Below, piece after piece: positions 31,967-40,473 of a DNA stretch of 64,000 nt; within the stretch, counting starts at the first letter, position 1; each line of letters opens with the position of its first letter. The stretch is taken from assembly GCA_017541105.1 (NCBI GenBank), contig JAFXZS010000010.1:62001-126000 (forward strand). Reading direction: 5' to 3'. Below the pieces are notes generated by a model. The model ran no database searches. It saw nothing but the letters and a program-made list of their open reading frames with translations, and was not told the DNA's origin. The stretch is from Clostridia bacterium (GTDB lineage Bacteria > Bacillota > Clostridia > Christensenellales > Aristaeellaceae). A program made the translations under genes and the position numbers.

Positions 31967-34632
31967 TTACGGCCGGATCATGGTTTCAAGGGTTTCGAAC
32001 AGGGCTTCCGGTTCAACGGGCTTGGACAGATGGGCGTTGAGGCCGGCCTGCATGCTTCTCTGGACGTCCTCGTCAAAGGCGTTGGCCGTCAGGGCAATGA
32101 TCGGGATCGTCTTTGCGTCCTCCCGGCCGGAGCCGCGGATCAGCCGGGTAGCCTCCAGGCCGTCCATCTCGGGCATCCGCATATCCATCAGGACAGCGTC
32201 GTAGGTACCGGCGGGATGTTCCAGATACATGTCCACGGCGATCCGGCCGTTCTTCGCGACGTCCGCCTCAATCTCCCGCATGCCCAGCACCATCACCAGG
32301 ATATCCGCGTTGACGTCGACATCCTCGGCCAGGAGCACGCGCCGGCCCTTCAGATCAGCCTTTGCGGCGGACGCCGCTTCCTTCTTCTTCCGGATGGCCG
32401 CCCGGAACTGGTCCAGCACGTTCCCGGCAAACAGCGGCTTGGCCGCAAACGTATCCACCCCCGCCTGCCTCGCCTCCTCAGCCACCTCATCCCAGTTGTA
32501 GGAGGTCAGGATGATGATCGGGGTCTCCTGCCCCACCGCGGCGCGAATCCTGCGGGTGGTCTCCACGCCGTCCATATCCGGCATCTTCCAGTCCACCAGC
32601 AGCAGATCGTAATCCTCCCGGCGGGCATGCCGGAGGCTGGCCTTCTCCAGGCCTTCCGCCCCGGAGGCCGCCGTGTCGCACCGGATTCCGATCTCTCCGA
32701 GAACAACCCGCGCGTGTTCCAGCGCGATGGGATCGTCGTCAATCGCGAGCACGCTCATTTCACCGGGGTTCACTTCGCCCTCCGCGGCGCCGCCGGCCTT
32801 CCGCCCGGATTCCCCGAGCGTCACCGTGACAGTAAAAGTCGTGCCCGCGCCCTTCCTGCTCTCCACCTCGATATGCCCGTTCATCAGCTCCACAATGCTC
32901 TTCGTAATCGGCATGCCGAGGCCGGTGCTGCCGTATCGGCTGGTCGAGGAGGAATCCTCCTGGCTGAAGGCGTCAAACAGATGGGGCAGGTATTCCGGGC
33001 TCATGCCGATCCCCGTATCCCGGAAGGTCATCTTCAGCGCTGCCTTTCCGGCAAAACGCTGCCCCTCCTCGATCAGCAAGCTGACCGATCCGCCCTCCGG
33101 GGTAAACTTGACGGCGTTCCCGAGAATATTGATGATCACCTGCCGGAGCTTGGTCTCGTCGCCGAAGTAGTAATCATCGATCTTTCCGGAGGTGCGGCAG
33201 GTATACTGCAGCCCCTTGTCACGGCACTGCCCGCTGATAATCCAATTCACCTGCTCGAGCATGCCGGCGAAGGAAAACTCATCGCTCTTGATGATCATCC
33301 GCCCGGACTCGATCCGGGACATATCCAGGATGTCGTTGATGATCCCCAGCAGATGCTGCGCGGAAGATCCGATCTTCTCCAGATGCTCCCGGGTTTTTTC
33401 CGGAAGATTCGGCTCGTTCAGCGCGATATGGTCCAGACCGATGATCGCATTCATCGGCGTGCGGATCTCATGGCTCATGTTGGAAAGAAAAGCCGTCTTT
33501 GCCCGGCTGGCCTGCTCGGCGGCGTCCAGCGCTTCCTGCAGCGCCGCCCGCTGCTCCAGCAGCTGCTCCTGCAGCTCCAGCCGCTGCTCCATCTCCTGCT
33601 GTTTGACGCGGTTTTCCGCGTCCGCGGTCTCCTTCTCCAGCGCCAGGCGGGCATTCTTCCTGTTCTGGCGGATAATCAGGGCAAACATGCCGCCGAGCAC
33701 CAGCACCGTCAGGCAGGACTGGAGCAGGCTGCGCGTAATGATCCGTCCGGAAACGGACTCGATCCGTTCGCTGATGATGGTATCCCGCACCAGATAGGTC
33801 AGCATCCAGTTCGTTCCCTTGACGGGAATATAGCTCAGCGTTTCCCGGATCCCGTTGTAGGAAAAGGCGGTGATTCCCCGGTTCCCTTCGCGGAAATCCC
33901 GCAGAACATCCTCATAGGCATATCCGGCGTCGTACTGCGCGCCGGAGAGCGCTTCAAGCAGGTTGTCCTCGACGGCCAGGCCGCCGAGCACCATATTGCT
34001 CAGCGCGATTCCGTCCGCGGTGTAAATATTGCAGAAGGTGGTCTCCGAATTCTGTGATTTCAGCGATACGCCCTGCAGCATGACATTCATGTCGATTTCC
34101 ATAAAGCAGGCGACAAGGGACTTTTCCCCGAGGCGAAGTTTCCGTTCCCGCGTCGGGTAAGCGATGACAACCTTTTTTCCGGATCCGCCTCGTTCTTGAC
34201 GAAGATCTCCGCGCCTTCCAGCGTCAGATGATTGAAGGCGTACTGGTCCATTTCGTCCCGGACACCCTCATCCGCCGTATACACCAGGCCCTCCTCATCC
34301 ACGAAGGCAAAACGCTCCAGGCTGAAAAACTGCTTGACCCGCCGCTGGTAGCTCCGCAGGTGCTCCAGATCGCTCAGATCCTCTTCATTGAGCATCTCCA
34401 GCGCAATCCGGATCACCTTGACGTTGTCGTTCAGGTTGTCTTCAACCACCTGTTCCCGGCGCCCGGCCAGCTCGTCCAGGTACAGAAAACTCACGGAGCG
34501 GGCCGCTTCCGACGCGTCGTTATGCGCGCTGCGGGCCATCCAGAGAATCCCCCCGATCAGGACCACGGCCAGGATGATGCTGCCCAGCACCGCCACCAGC
34601 ACAATCCGGTTCTTACGCTTGTTTTCCATCAT
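31967..34632 (-). pseudogene. Hybrid histidine kinase gene interrupted by a one-base frameshift
   Basis: Two overlapping frames together make one sensor kinase. The first (34632-34087) gives a transmembrane helix (IVLVAVLGSIILAVVLIG) and the first part of an extracellular Cache-like sensor. The second (to 31967) gives the rest of the sensor, a second helix (VLVLGGMFALII), a coiled coil, HisKA (SNMSHEIRTPMNAIIGL), ATPase and two receiver domains (LLVDWKMPDMDG, VLMDMRMPEMDG). They join cleanly if one A is added to the run of six T at 34173-34178 (plus strand): GAA AAA AAG GTT restores 'EKKVVIAYPTRERKL'. This is a sequencing/assembly indel, a recent mutation, or slippage-based recoding. The start overlaps the upstream kinase stop by 4 bp. 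Confidence 0.85.
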
Positions 34633-37097
34633 GCTTCACTTCCTCTGCTCTGCCGGGATTCCCAGATCAGCTCCGCAAGGGTCTGGTACAGATGGTCGGG
34701 CTCCACCGGCTTGGACAGGTGCGCGTTCATTCCGACCTGCAGGCTGCGCTGAACATCCTCGTCAAATGCATTGGCAGTCATGGCAATAATGGGCACGCTC
34801 TTCGCGTCCGGCCGGTCCAGTGCGCGGATCGCCTGCGTTGCCTCCAGGCCGTCCATCTCCGGCATGCGCACATCCATCAGGATGGCGTCGTAGGTGCCGG
34901 GTTCGCTCCCCTCGAACATTTCCACAGCCAGCTTTCCGTTCTCAGCATGGTCAATGGCCGCCTCCTTCATTACCAGCAGCTGCTTCATAATCTCTGCGTT
35001 GATGAAGATGTCCTCAGCCAGCAGGATCCTCGTCCCCTTCAGATCCGCCTGCTTCTTTTCCCGGAAGAGACTCATGTTGTTCTTCCGCGCGAGCCGCTCA
35101 AATTCGTCGATCACGTTGGAGGCGAAAAGCGGCTTGGCCACGAAGCTGTCCACCCCGATATGCAGCGCCTCGTCCATGATCTCATCCCAGTTGAAGGAGG
35201 TCAGGATAATCACGGTCGTCTCGTTATCGTATCGTTTCCGGATCTGCCGGGCAACCTCCAGGCCGTCCATCTCCGGCATCTTCCAGTCCAGAAGCACCAG
35301 GTTGTAGGGGCTGTGCTTGGCATGCTGCACCTCCAGCATGTTCAGCGCCTCCTCCCCGGAAAGGCAGATATCCGCCTTGATGCCGACCTCGTCCAGCACC
35401 AGGCGCGCGTGTTCCGCCGCAATCTCCTCGTCATCCACGATTAGCACGAGCATATCCCGCGGCTTGATGTAGTGCGTCGCCGGCCCCTGCTGCAGGCTGT
35501 TCTTCAGGGAAATCACCACCGTGAACTCGGATCCCTTCCCCTTTTCGGACCGGACGGAGATCTCCCCGTTCATGAGCTCCACGATGCTCCGGGTGATGGC
35601 CATGCCCAGACCCGTGCTGCCGTATTTGCTGCTGCGGCTGCTGTTCTCCTGCGTGAAGGGTTCAAAGATTTTCGGAAGAAAAGCCGGATCAATGCCGACG
35701 CCGGTATCCTGAATCACGAACTTCAGGGTTGAATGGTCATGGAAAGCGCCCGTGCGTTCCACGGTCAGAGTGATGCTCCCCGGCGCGTCGGTAAACTTGA
35801 TCGCGTTAGAGAGGATGTTGATCAGGACCTGCTTGAGCTTCATGTCGTCCCCGATATAGTAATCGCTGACGCCTCCCAGCATCCTGCACTCGTACTTCAG
35901 CCCTTTTTCTGCGCACTGGGACATGACCATCGTATTGATCTGCTCCAGCATGCCGCGGAAGGAAAACTCTTCTTTCCGCAGCACGATCCTGCCGGACTCG
36001 ATCCGGCTCATGTCCAGGATATCGTTGATCAGGCCCAGCAGGTGCCGCGCGCTGCCGCCGATCTTCTCCAGGTATTCCCGGGTCTCCTCTGGCAGGTTCT
36101 CATTGCGCAGGGCCAGGCTGTTCAGCCCGATGATCGCGTTCAGCGGCGTACGGATTTCGTGGCTCATGTTGGACAGGAACGTGGTCTTGGCGGTATTCGC
36201 CTGCTTCGCCGCGGCCAGGGCGTCGGCCAGCGCCCGCTGCTGCGCCAGGTTCTTGCGCATTTCCGAATCGATATCGGTAAAGCCGATCCCCACCGCGTGG
36301 ACGATATGGTCTTCCCGGTCCGCCGGATGCCGGACGCCGGCCATGCGCAGCATCTCGTAGGATTCCTTCGCGCCGCGCCGGACCAGGTAGCGGCAGGCAA
36401 TAATGTTCTCCGTGGCCAGGGCTTTCCGGATCTCCTCCGGGTCAATGAAACGGAGGAAATTCTCCCTGTATTCCTCATCCACGTACTGTGCGCAGTATTC
36501 CTTGAACCGCTGATGGAACGGGAAATGTACGCCCTCCCGTTCCGCCGGATCGTCGGGATCGGCACGGTAGCAGACTGCGTCGTCCGTATCCAGGTCCACG
36601 TGATACACGCTGCGGTAGTCCGAGGCCATGGCCGTAATCATCTGATCCAGCTCCTTCCGGAGCTTTTTCCGGTCAGATTCCATGGACTCGCGTTTCTCCG
36701 TGATATCGGAGATAAACACATAGTAAATCGCGCCGTAGGCCTCCGTCTCCGCATAGTGTCCGTAATCGTCCACCCAGCGTACCGCGCCGTCCTTCCGGAT
36801 GATGCGGTACTCGACGTAGTCCATGTTTTCCTCGCTCGTCTCGATCTGCCGGTCAATGGATTCGGTTACCCGCTCCACGTCCTCGGGATGCAGCATTCCC
36901 CTGAAGGTATTGCCGGTCAGCGCGCTGAAATCCTCCGCGCCTTCGCAGCCGAAGATGCTGAAAACCGCCTTGTTGGCATACAGGAGCTCCTCCGGCGGCG
37001 CCGCGCGGTAGATAAAGAAGCCTCCGGGCATATGCTTTCCGATTTCATGTACAACGGACATGTGCTGTTCATCCAGCTGGAATTGTTTCTCGAACAT
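34629..37097 (-). CDS. PAS-containing hybrid histidine kinase with two receiver domains
   Basis: An 822-residue soluble kinase; ATG 37097 follows GGAGGAG. Residues ~20-135 form a PAS domain ('ANKAVFSIFGCEG', 'RKDGAVRWVDDYGHY'). A second sensory region spans ~160-275. A HisKA domain follows with H313 in 'SNMSHEIRTPLNAIIGLNSL', then an ATPase ('INILSNAIKFTDAPG', 'STGLGMAITRSIVELM'). Receiver 1 has 'VLIVDDEEIA' and 'LVLLDWKMPEMDG'; receiver 2 has 'ILLAEDIFIN' and 'AILMDVRMPEMDG'. No transmembrane helix is seen. It is homologous to, and coupled with, the next kinase (stop and start overlap ATGA), so they may form a heteromeric relay with the Hpt protein. Confidence 0.95.
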   Translation of the reverse strand: MFEKQFQLDEQHMSVVHEIGKHMPGGFFIYRAAPPEELLYANKAVFSIFGCEGAEDFSALTGNTFRGMLHPEDVERVTESIDRQIETSEENMDYVEYRIIRKDGAVRWVDDYGHYAETEAYGAIYYVFISDITEKRESMESDRKKLRKELDQMITAMASDYRSVYHVDLDTDDAVCYRADPDDPAEREGVHFPFHQRFKEYCAQYVDEEYRENFLRFIDPEEIRKALATENIIACRYLVRRGAKESYEMLRMAGVRHPADREDHIVHAVGIGFTDIDSEMRKNLAQQRALADALAAAKQANTAKTTFLSNMSHEIRTPLNAIIGLNSLALRNENLPEETREYLEKIGGSARHLLGLINDILDMSRIESGRIVLRKEEFSFRGMLEQINTMVMSQCAEKGLKYECRMLGGVSDYYIGDDMKLKQVLINILSNAIKFTDAPGSITLTVERTGAFHDHSTLKFVIQDTGVGIDPAFLPKIFEPFTQENSSRSSKYGSTGLGMAITRSIVELMNGEISVRSEKGKGSEFTVVISLKNSLQQGPATHYIKPRDMLVLIVDDEEIAAEHARLVLDEVGIKADICLSGEEALNMLEVQHAKHSPYNLVLLDWKMPEMDGLEVARQIRKRYDNETTVIILTSFNWDEIMDEALHIGVDSFVAKPLFASNVIDEFERLARKNNMSLFREKKQADLKGTRILLAEDIFINAEIMKQLLVMKEAAIDHAENGKLAVEMFEGSEPGTYDAILMDVRMPEMDGLEATQAIRALDRPDAKSVPIIAMTANAFDEDVQRSLQVGMNAHLSKPVEPDHLYQTLAELIWESRQSRGSEA

Positions 37098-37120
37098 GCT
37101 CTCCTCCTGTGCAGGGCAGG

Positions 37121-37152
37121 GAGACAGGGGACAGAAAACCGCCCCCTGTCTC
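37121..37152 (-). promoter_or_regulatory. Leader hairpin before the kinase cluster
   Basis: GAGACAGGGG (37121-37130) pairs with CCCCTGTCTC (37143-37152), a 10-bp stem between promoter and start codon. No T-run follows on the minus strand. Confidence 0.5.
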
Positions 37153-37181
37153 AAATGATATAACGCGTTCTCTCTGGGCTG

Positions 37182-37210
37182 ATCATAGCAGGACGCCGGA
37201 ATGATGTCAA
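37182..37210 (-). promoter_or_regulatory. Strong promoter of the hybrid kinase cluster
   Basis: Minus strand: perfect TTGACA (37210-37205), 17-bp spacer, TATGAT (37187-37182). Confidence 0.8.
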
Positions 37211-37226
37211 CAACGGAAGCTGCGCG

Positions 37227-38210
37227 TTATTTCCGGGGCTGCCACCCGTCGGAACCGCCCAGCACCTCCCGGAACGTAATCTGCCGCGCCTCCTCATCCG
37301 TCATCCGCTTCTGGGACGGATGCCGTGTGCTCAGGTCCGCCCGGACGCCGGTGGTGCGCCATTCACCGTACCGGTCCGTAACAACCCGTTCCCCGTCCCA
37401 GTCGCAGAAACCCTCCGGCGCCACATGCCCGTCCATGTCGCATTCCAGGAACACCGTCCGGGCATCCTTCCGCCAGGGCCTTCCCAGGTATCCGGCGCCG
37501 GTTTCGCATGCCCCGGTCAGCCGGCACCGGTGAAAGACAAACCCGAAGGGCTGCTCCCGGTTCGTGTTGGCAGCCGTGTAAAACCCGCCCCGCGCGTTCA
37601 TGAACAGCGTACAGCGTTCGAACCAGCATCGGTAGGAGCCGAAGATGAAATCCACGTCTCCCTGGATGAAGCAGTCCTCAAAATACTGGCGGCTGTGCGT
37701 CAGCGGCCCGTCCTCCACCCGGACGGCCTCCTCCGCGTGCCCCCGGCGGTCTCCCAGATCCTCCAGCGTGTTCGGGACACGCACCGGCCCGCAGAACAGC
37801 GTATCCTGATGGGCAATCAGCCGGCAGTTGCGCCAGATGCCCCGGTCGCCGGCAGCATATACCGCCACCGCCTGGCCCACTTCCCGGCCGTCCCCCGCGT
37901 CATTCCGGATCGTCAGGTTTTCCGCCTCCACGTTCCGCCCGGTTACGGTCAGTGTAGCGGACAGAAAGGTCCCCTTCTCCGTCCCGTCCGCGTACCGGTC
38001 CGCAGCGCACCCGTTCCATGTCAGCACGGTGTTTTCCGGATCCTCTCCCACCAGGTGGACGTTGTCCCGGTGCACCACGACTTTTTCCCGGTATTCGCCG
38101 GGCCGGATCCATACCCGGACCGGGCCGCTGCCCGCTTCCTCCGGAACGGCGTCAATCGCCGCCTGCAGGCTGGTATACGCTCCGCTTCCGTCCCTCGCCA
38201 CAACAATCAT
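37227..38210 (-). CDS. Pectinesterase (pectin methylesterase, CE8), cytoplasmic type
   Basis: De-esterifies galacturonate methyl esters of pectin or its oligomers. About 327 residues from ATG 38210 (MIVVARDGSGAYTSLQAAIDAVP); a GTG 16 codons earlier is also open. Family features of the right-handed beta-helix are present: 'VWIRPGEYREKVVV', the oxyanion Gln in 'IAHQDTLFCGP', the catalytic Asp in 'CFIQGDVDFIFGS' (both Asp residues), and 'GYLGRPWRKDARTVFLECDM' with the active-site Arg and Trp. No signal peptide is visible, so it probably acts on imported short oligogalacturonides. It has its own promoter and stands alone. Confidence 0.93.
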   Translation of the reverse strand: MIVVARDGSGAYTSLQAAIDAVPEEAGSGPVRVWIRPGEYREKVVVHRDNVHLVGEDPENTVLTWNGCAADRYADGTEKGTFLSATLTVTGRNVEAENLTIRNDAGDGREVGQAVAVYAAGDRGIWRNCRLIAHQDTLFCGPVRVPNTLEDLGDRRGHAEEAVRVEDGPLTHSRQYFEDCFIQGDVDFIFGSYRCWFERCTLFMNARGGFYTAANTNREQPFGFVFHRCRLTGACETGAGYLGRPWRKDARTVFLECDMDGHVAPEGFCDWDGERVVTDRYGEWRTTGVRADLSTRHPSQKRMTDEEARQITFREVLGGSDGWQPRK

Positions 38211-38366
38211 ATCCGCTTTTCTCTTCCTTTGCCTTCCCGGCAGGGGCTTGTGCCGCACCCGCCCCGCAGAAACAGCCTCCGTCCGGCCGCAGCTCCGATG
38301 CTCCCCCTCCGGGGAGCCGGTCCGCGGCCCCCCGTCCGGAAAGCCTTCATGCCGTCTTCTGAATGC

Positions 38367-38395
38367 AGTATAGAAAAGGAACCCCGCGATGTCAA
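38367..38395 (-). promoter_or_regulatory. Promoter and overlapping palindrome of the pectinesterase gene
   Basis: Minus strand: perfect TTGACA (38395-38390), 17-bp spacer, TATACT (38372-38367). A palindrome with CGATGT/ACATCG arms covers the -35 box (38387-38400) and could be an operator. The rest of the 327-bp gap to the GntR gene (38211-38537) holds a ~155-nt leader and the divergent GntR promoter. Confidence 0.75.
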
Positions 38396-38471
38396 CATCG
38401 CCGCGGGAAAAACCGGCAGGCAGGGAAAACCCTGAAGTTTCCCGTCCCGCAAAAAAATTTAAAAGCAGGGG

Positions 38472-38516
38472 TTGACAACCTTATCATATTAGTGTACTAT
38501 CCTACTCGTACACTAA
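38472..38516 (+). promoter_or_regulatory. Strong promoter with perfect GntR/YtrA-type operator
   Basis: Perfect TTGACA (38472-38477), 17-bp spacer, TACTAT (38495-38500). The inverted repeat TTAGTGTAC (38489-38497) and GTACACTAA (38508-38516), 10 bases apart, covers the -10 and start region. It is the natural operator for the GntR protein encoded 22 bp downstream, predicting autorepression of the ABC operon. Confidence 0.85.
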
Positions 38517-38537
38517 ATCACTGTGAAGGAGGTCCCT

Positions 38538-38903
38538 ATGGATTACGATCCCATGAGCCCTATCTGGCTTCAGGTTGTCAACCGGATCAAGGGGTCGATC
38601 GCGACCGGGGCCATCGGTCCCGGTGAAAAGCTGCCCGGCGGCAGGGATATGGCAGTTCAGTTCTCCATCAACCCGAACACCGCGGCCAGAGTTTATCAGG
38701 AGCTGGAGCGTGCCGGCCTGTGTGAGACCCGGCGAGGGATGGGAACCTATGTGACCGGTGACGCGGCAAGGATCGCGCAGCTGCGGACGCAGATGGCCGC
38801 GGACGCCGCCGGCCGCTATCTCCGGGACCTGCGGATTCTGGGCCTGTCCCGGGCGGACGCAATCCGTCTTCTGAGTGAAAAGGAGGAAAACGAAAATGCT
38901 TGA
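38538..38903 (+). CDS. GntR family (YtrA-type) transcriptional regulator
   Basis: A 121-residue repressor starting at ATG 38538 behind AAGGAGG. The winged HTH occupies residues 5-75 ('PIWLQVVNRIKGSIATGAIGPGEKLPGGRDMAVQFSINPNTAARVYQELERAGLCETRRGMGTYV' pattern, quoted only by its segments PGEKLPGGRDMA and NPNTAARVYQELE). The short C-terminal tail is a dimerisation helix region, as in the YtrA subfamily, with no ligand domain. It overlaps the ABC ATPase gene by 8 bp. YtrA-type regulators usually repress their own ABC operon and respond to cell-envelope or antibiotic stress. Confidence 0.93.
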   Translation: MDYDPMSPIWLQVVNRIKGSIATGAIGPGEKLPGGRDMAVQFSINPNTAARVYQELERAGLCETRRGMGTYVTGDAARIAQLRTQMAADAAGRYLRDLRILGLSRADAIRLLSEKEENENA

Positions 38904-39600
38904 AAGCAGAGAACTGACAAAGAAATTCGGCGCGAAAACCGCCGTCGACAGGGTTTCCCTTAAGCTGGAGGCCGGCCATATCTATGCGATGCTGGGGCCG
39001 AACGGCAGCGGAAAAACCACCTGGATGAAGATGGCGGCCGGCCTGATCAAGCCCACCGCGGGCGATGTCCTGTTTGCGGGCAGTCCTGTGGGTATTGCCA
39101 GCCGCAGGGACGTGGCCTATATGTCCACGGAGCCGTATTTCTACCTCTGGATGACCGTGGAGGATGCCGGAAAATACTATGCGGATTTCTTTGAGGATTT
39201 CTCCATGGAGCGCTTTCTGTCCATGCTCCGCAGCATGGATCTGAACGAGAAGGATAAGATCAAAAACCTGTCCAGCGGGATGGTTGCGAAAATGAAAATC
39301 GCCCTGACCCTGGCCCGGGACGCTAAAGTTTACATGCTGGATGAACCCTTCAACGGGATCGATCTGCTCGCCCGGGACGAGATCCGCACTGCCATCCTGC
39401 ACGCCGCCGTCCCGGAAAAGCTGCTGCTGCTGTCCAGCCATCTGGTTGAGGAAATGGAAGCCATCGCGGACCGGGCCATCTTTATCCGCATGGGAAAACT
39501 GATCGAGGTCCGCGATCTGGAGGAAATGCGGGAGACCGACGGGGTCTCCATGGCGGATCGTTACCGCGCGATATTCGGTCACGGGGAGGTGCAGGCATAA
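38896..39600 (+). CDS. ABC transporter ATP-binding protein
   Basis: A 234-residue ATPase; ATG 38896 follows AGGAGG and overlaps the regulator gene. Walker A is 'GPNGSGKTTWMKM' (~residues 33-45). The signature is degenerate (LSSGMVAKMKIA instead of LSGGQ). Walker B is 'VYMLDEPFNGID', and the switch His is in 'LLLSSHLVEEME'. It pairs with the six-helix permease encoded next (TAATG overlap). The arrangement GntR-ATPase-permease is that of YtrABC/BcrAB-like exporters; the substrate is unknown. Confidence 0.93.
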   Translation: MLESRELTKKFGAKTAVDRVSLKLEAGHIYAMLGPNGSGKTTWMKMAAGLIKPTAGDVLFAGSPVGIASRRDVAYMSTEPYFYLWMTVEDAGKYYADFFEDFSMERFLSMLRSMDLNEKDKIKNLSSGMVAKMKIALTLARDAKVYMLDEPFNGIDLLARDEIRTAILHAAVPEKLLLLSSHLVEEMEAIADRAIFIRMGKLIEVRDLEEMRETDGVSMADRYRAIFGHGEVQA

Positions 39601-40340
39601 TGCTTCGTCTTTTGAAATATGAACTGAGAAAAACACTGTTTGCCAAACTGGTCCTGCTGGGAATCACCTTTGTTGCAGAAGCCGTTTTTCTGGCCGGTTT
39701 CTGGGGAAACAGGGAAAACACCCTGCTCATCGGCGCCGCCCTGCTTTTCTTCATCGCGCTGATCGGCATCGCCCTGATGGGCATCCTGAGCCTCATGACG
39801 CTGCACAGGGATATGAACACCCGGCAGGGATACATGCTCTTCATGACGCCCAACAGCTGCTACCGGATTCTGGGCGCCAAGGTCATCGAGTGCGGCATCT
39901 CGCTGCTGCTTGCCGGTGCTTTCTTCTTTGCTCTGGGGCTTCTGGACTTCTCCCTGCTGCTCGGCAAGGATTCCAACAGGCAGATCTGGGATATGTTCAC
40001 CCAGATCATCCACGCCGTCAACGAGCAGGTTGTTCTGGATACGCCGCATATCTCCGCCCTGATTTTCAGCATGCTGGCCGCCTGGCTGTGCACTGTCACC
40101 ACTGCGTACCTTTCTGACGTGGTTTCCTCTTCTCTGCTGAACGGTCAGAAAGCCAACTGGATCATCACATTCCTGCTTTTCCTTGTGCTGAATTACGCCA
40201 TCAGCAAGCTGCTCACCCTGGTTCCCGCCTCCCTTGGCACCATCACGGTCCTGCTGCTGCAGGGCGTCGTTTCCCTGGTGCTGGCCGGGATCATGTATGT
40301 CATTACCGCCAGGCTCATGGATAAATACCTGAGCGTCTGA
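39600..40340 (+). CDS. ABC transporter permease, six-helix type
   Basis: A 246-residue integral membrane protein with about six hydrophobic helices, beginning MLRLLKYELRKTLFAKLVLL, which is typical of ABC-2-like permeases that follow small GntR-regulated ATPases. A central loop of ~60 residues carries 'TLHRDMNTRQGYMLFMTPNSCYRILGAK', the segment that usually contacts the ATPase. Its ATG overlaps the stop of the ATPase gene by one base. Likely exports an envelope-active compound or takes part in stress sensing; no substrate can be read from the sequence. Confidence 0.88.
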   Translation: MLRLLKYELRKTLFAKLVLLGITFVAEAVFLAGFWGNRENTLLIGAALLFFIALIGIALMGILSLMTLHRDMNTRQGYMLFMTPNSCYRILGAKVIECGISLLLAGAFFFALGLLDFSLLLGKDSNRQIWDMFTQIIHAVNEQVVLDTPHISALIFSMLAAWLCTVTTAYLSDVVSSSLLNGQKANWIITFLLFLVLNYAISKLLTLVPASLGTITVLLLQGVVSLVLAGIMYVITARLMDKYLSV

Positions 40341-40413
40341 ATCAGCACGGCTCCCTTGTTCTGCCTGCCGGCCCAGGTTCAGCTGTATCCCGTATAATCG
40401 CAAAATACTCCTG

Positions 40414-40454
40414 CCCGGAAAAGCGCTGCCCCGGCAGGCTGCTTTTCCGGGTTT
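40414..40454 (+). terminator. Terminator of the GntR-ABC operon
   Basis: An 11-bp stem, CCCGGAAAAGC (40414-40424) with GCTTTTCCGGG (40441-40451), is followed by a short T-stretch. The reverse strand is not followed by T, so it serves the plus strand. Confidence 0.6.
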
Positions 40455-40473
40455 CCTGCTCAATCCTATGAAT

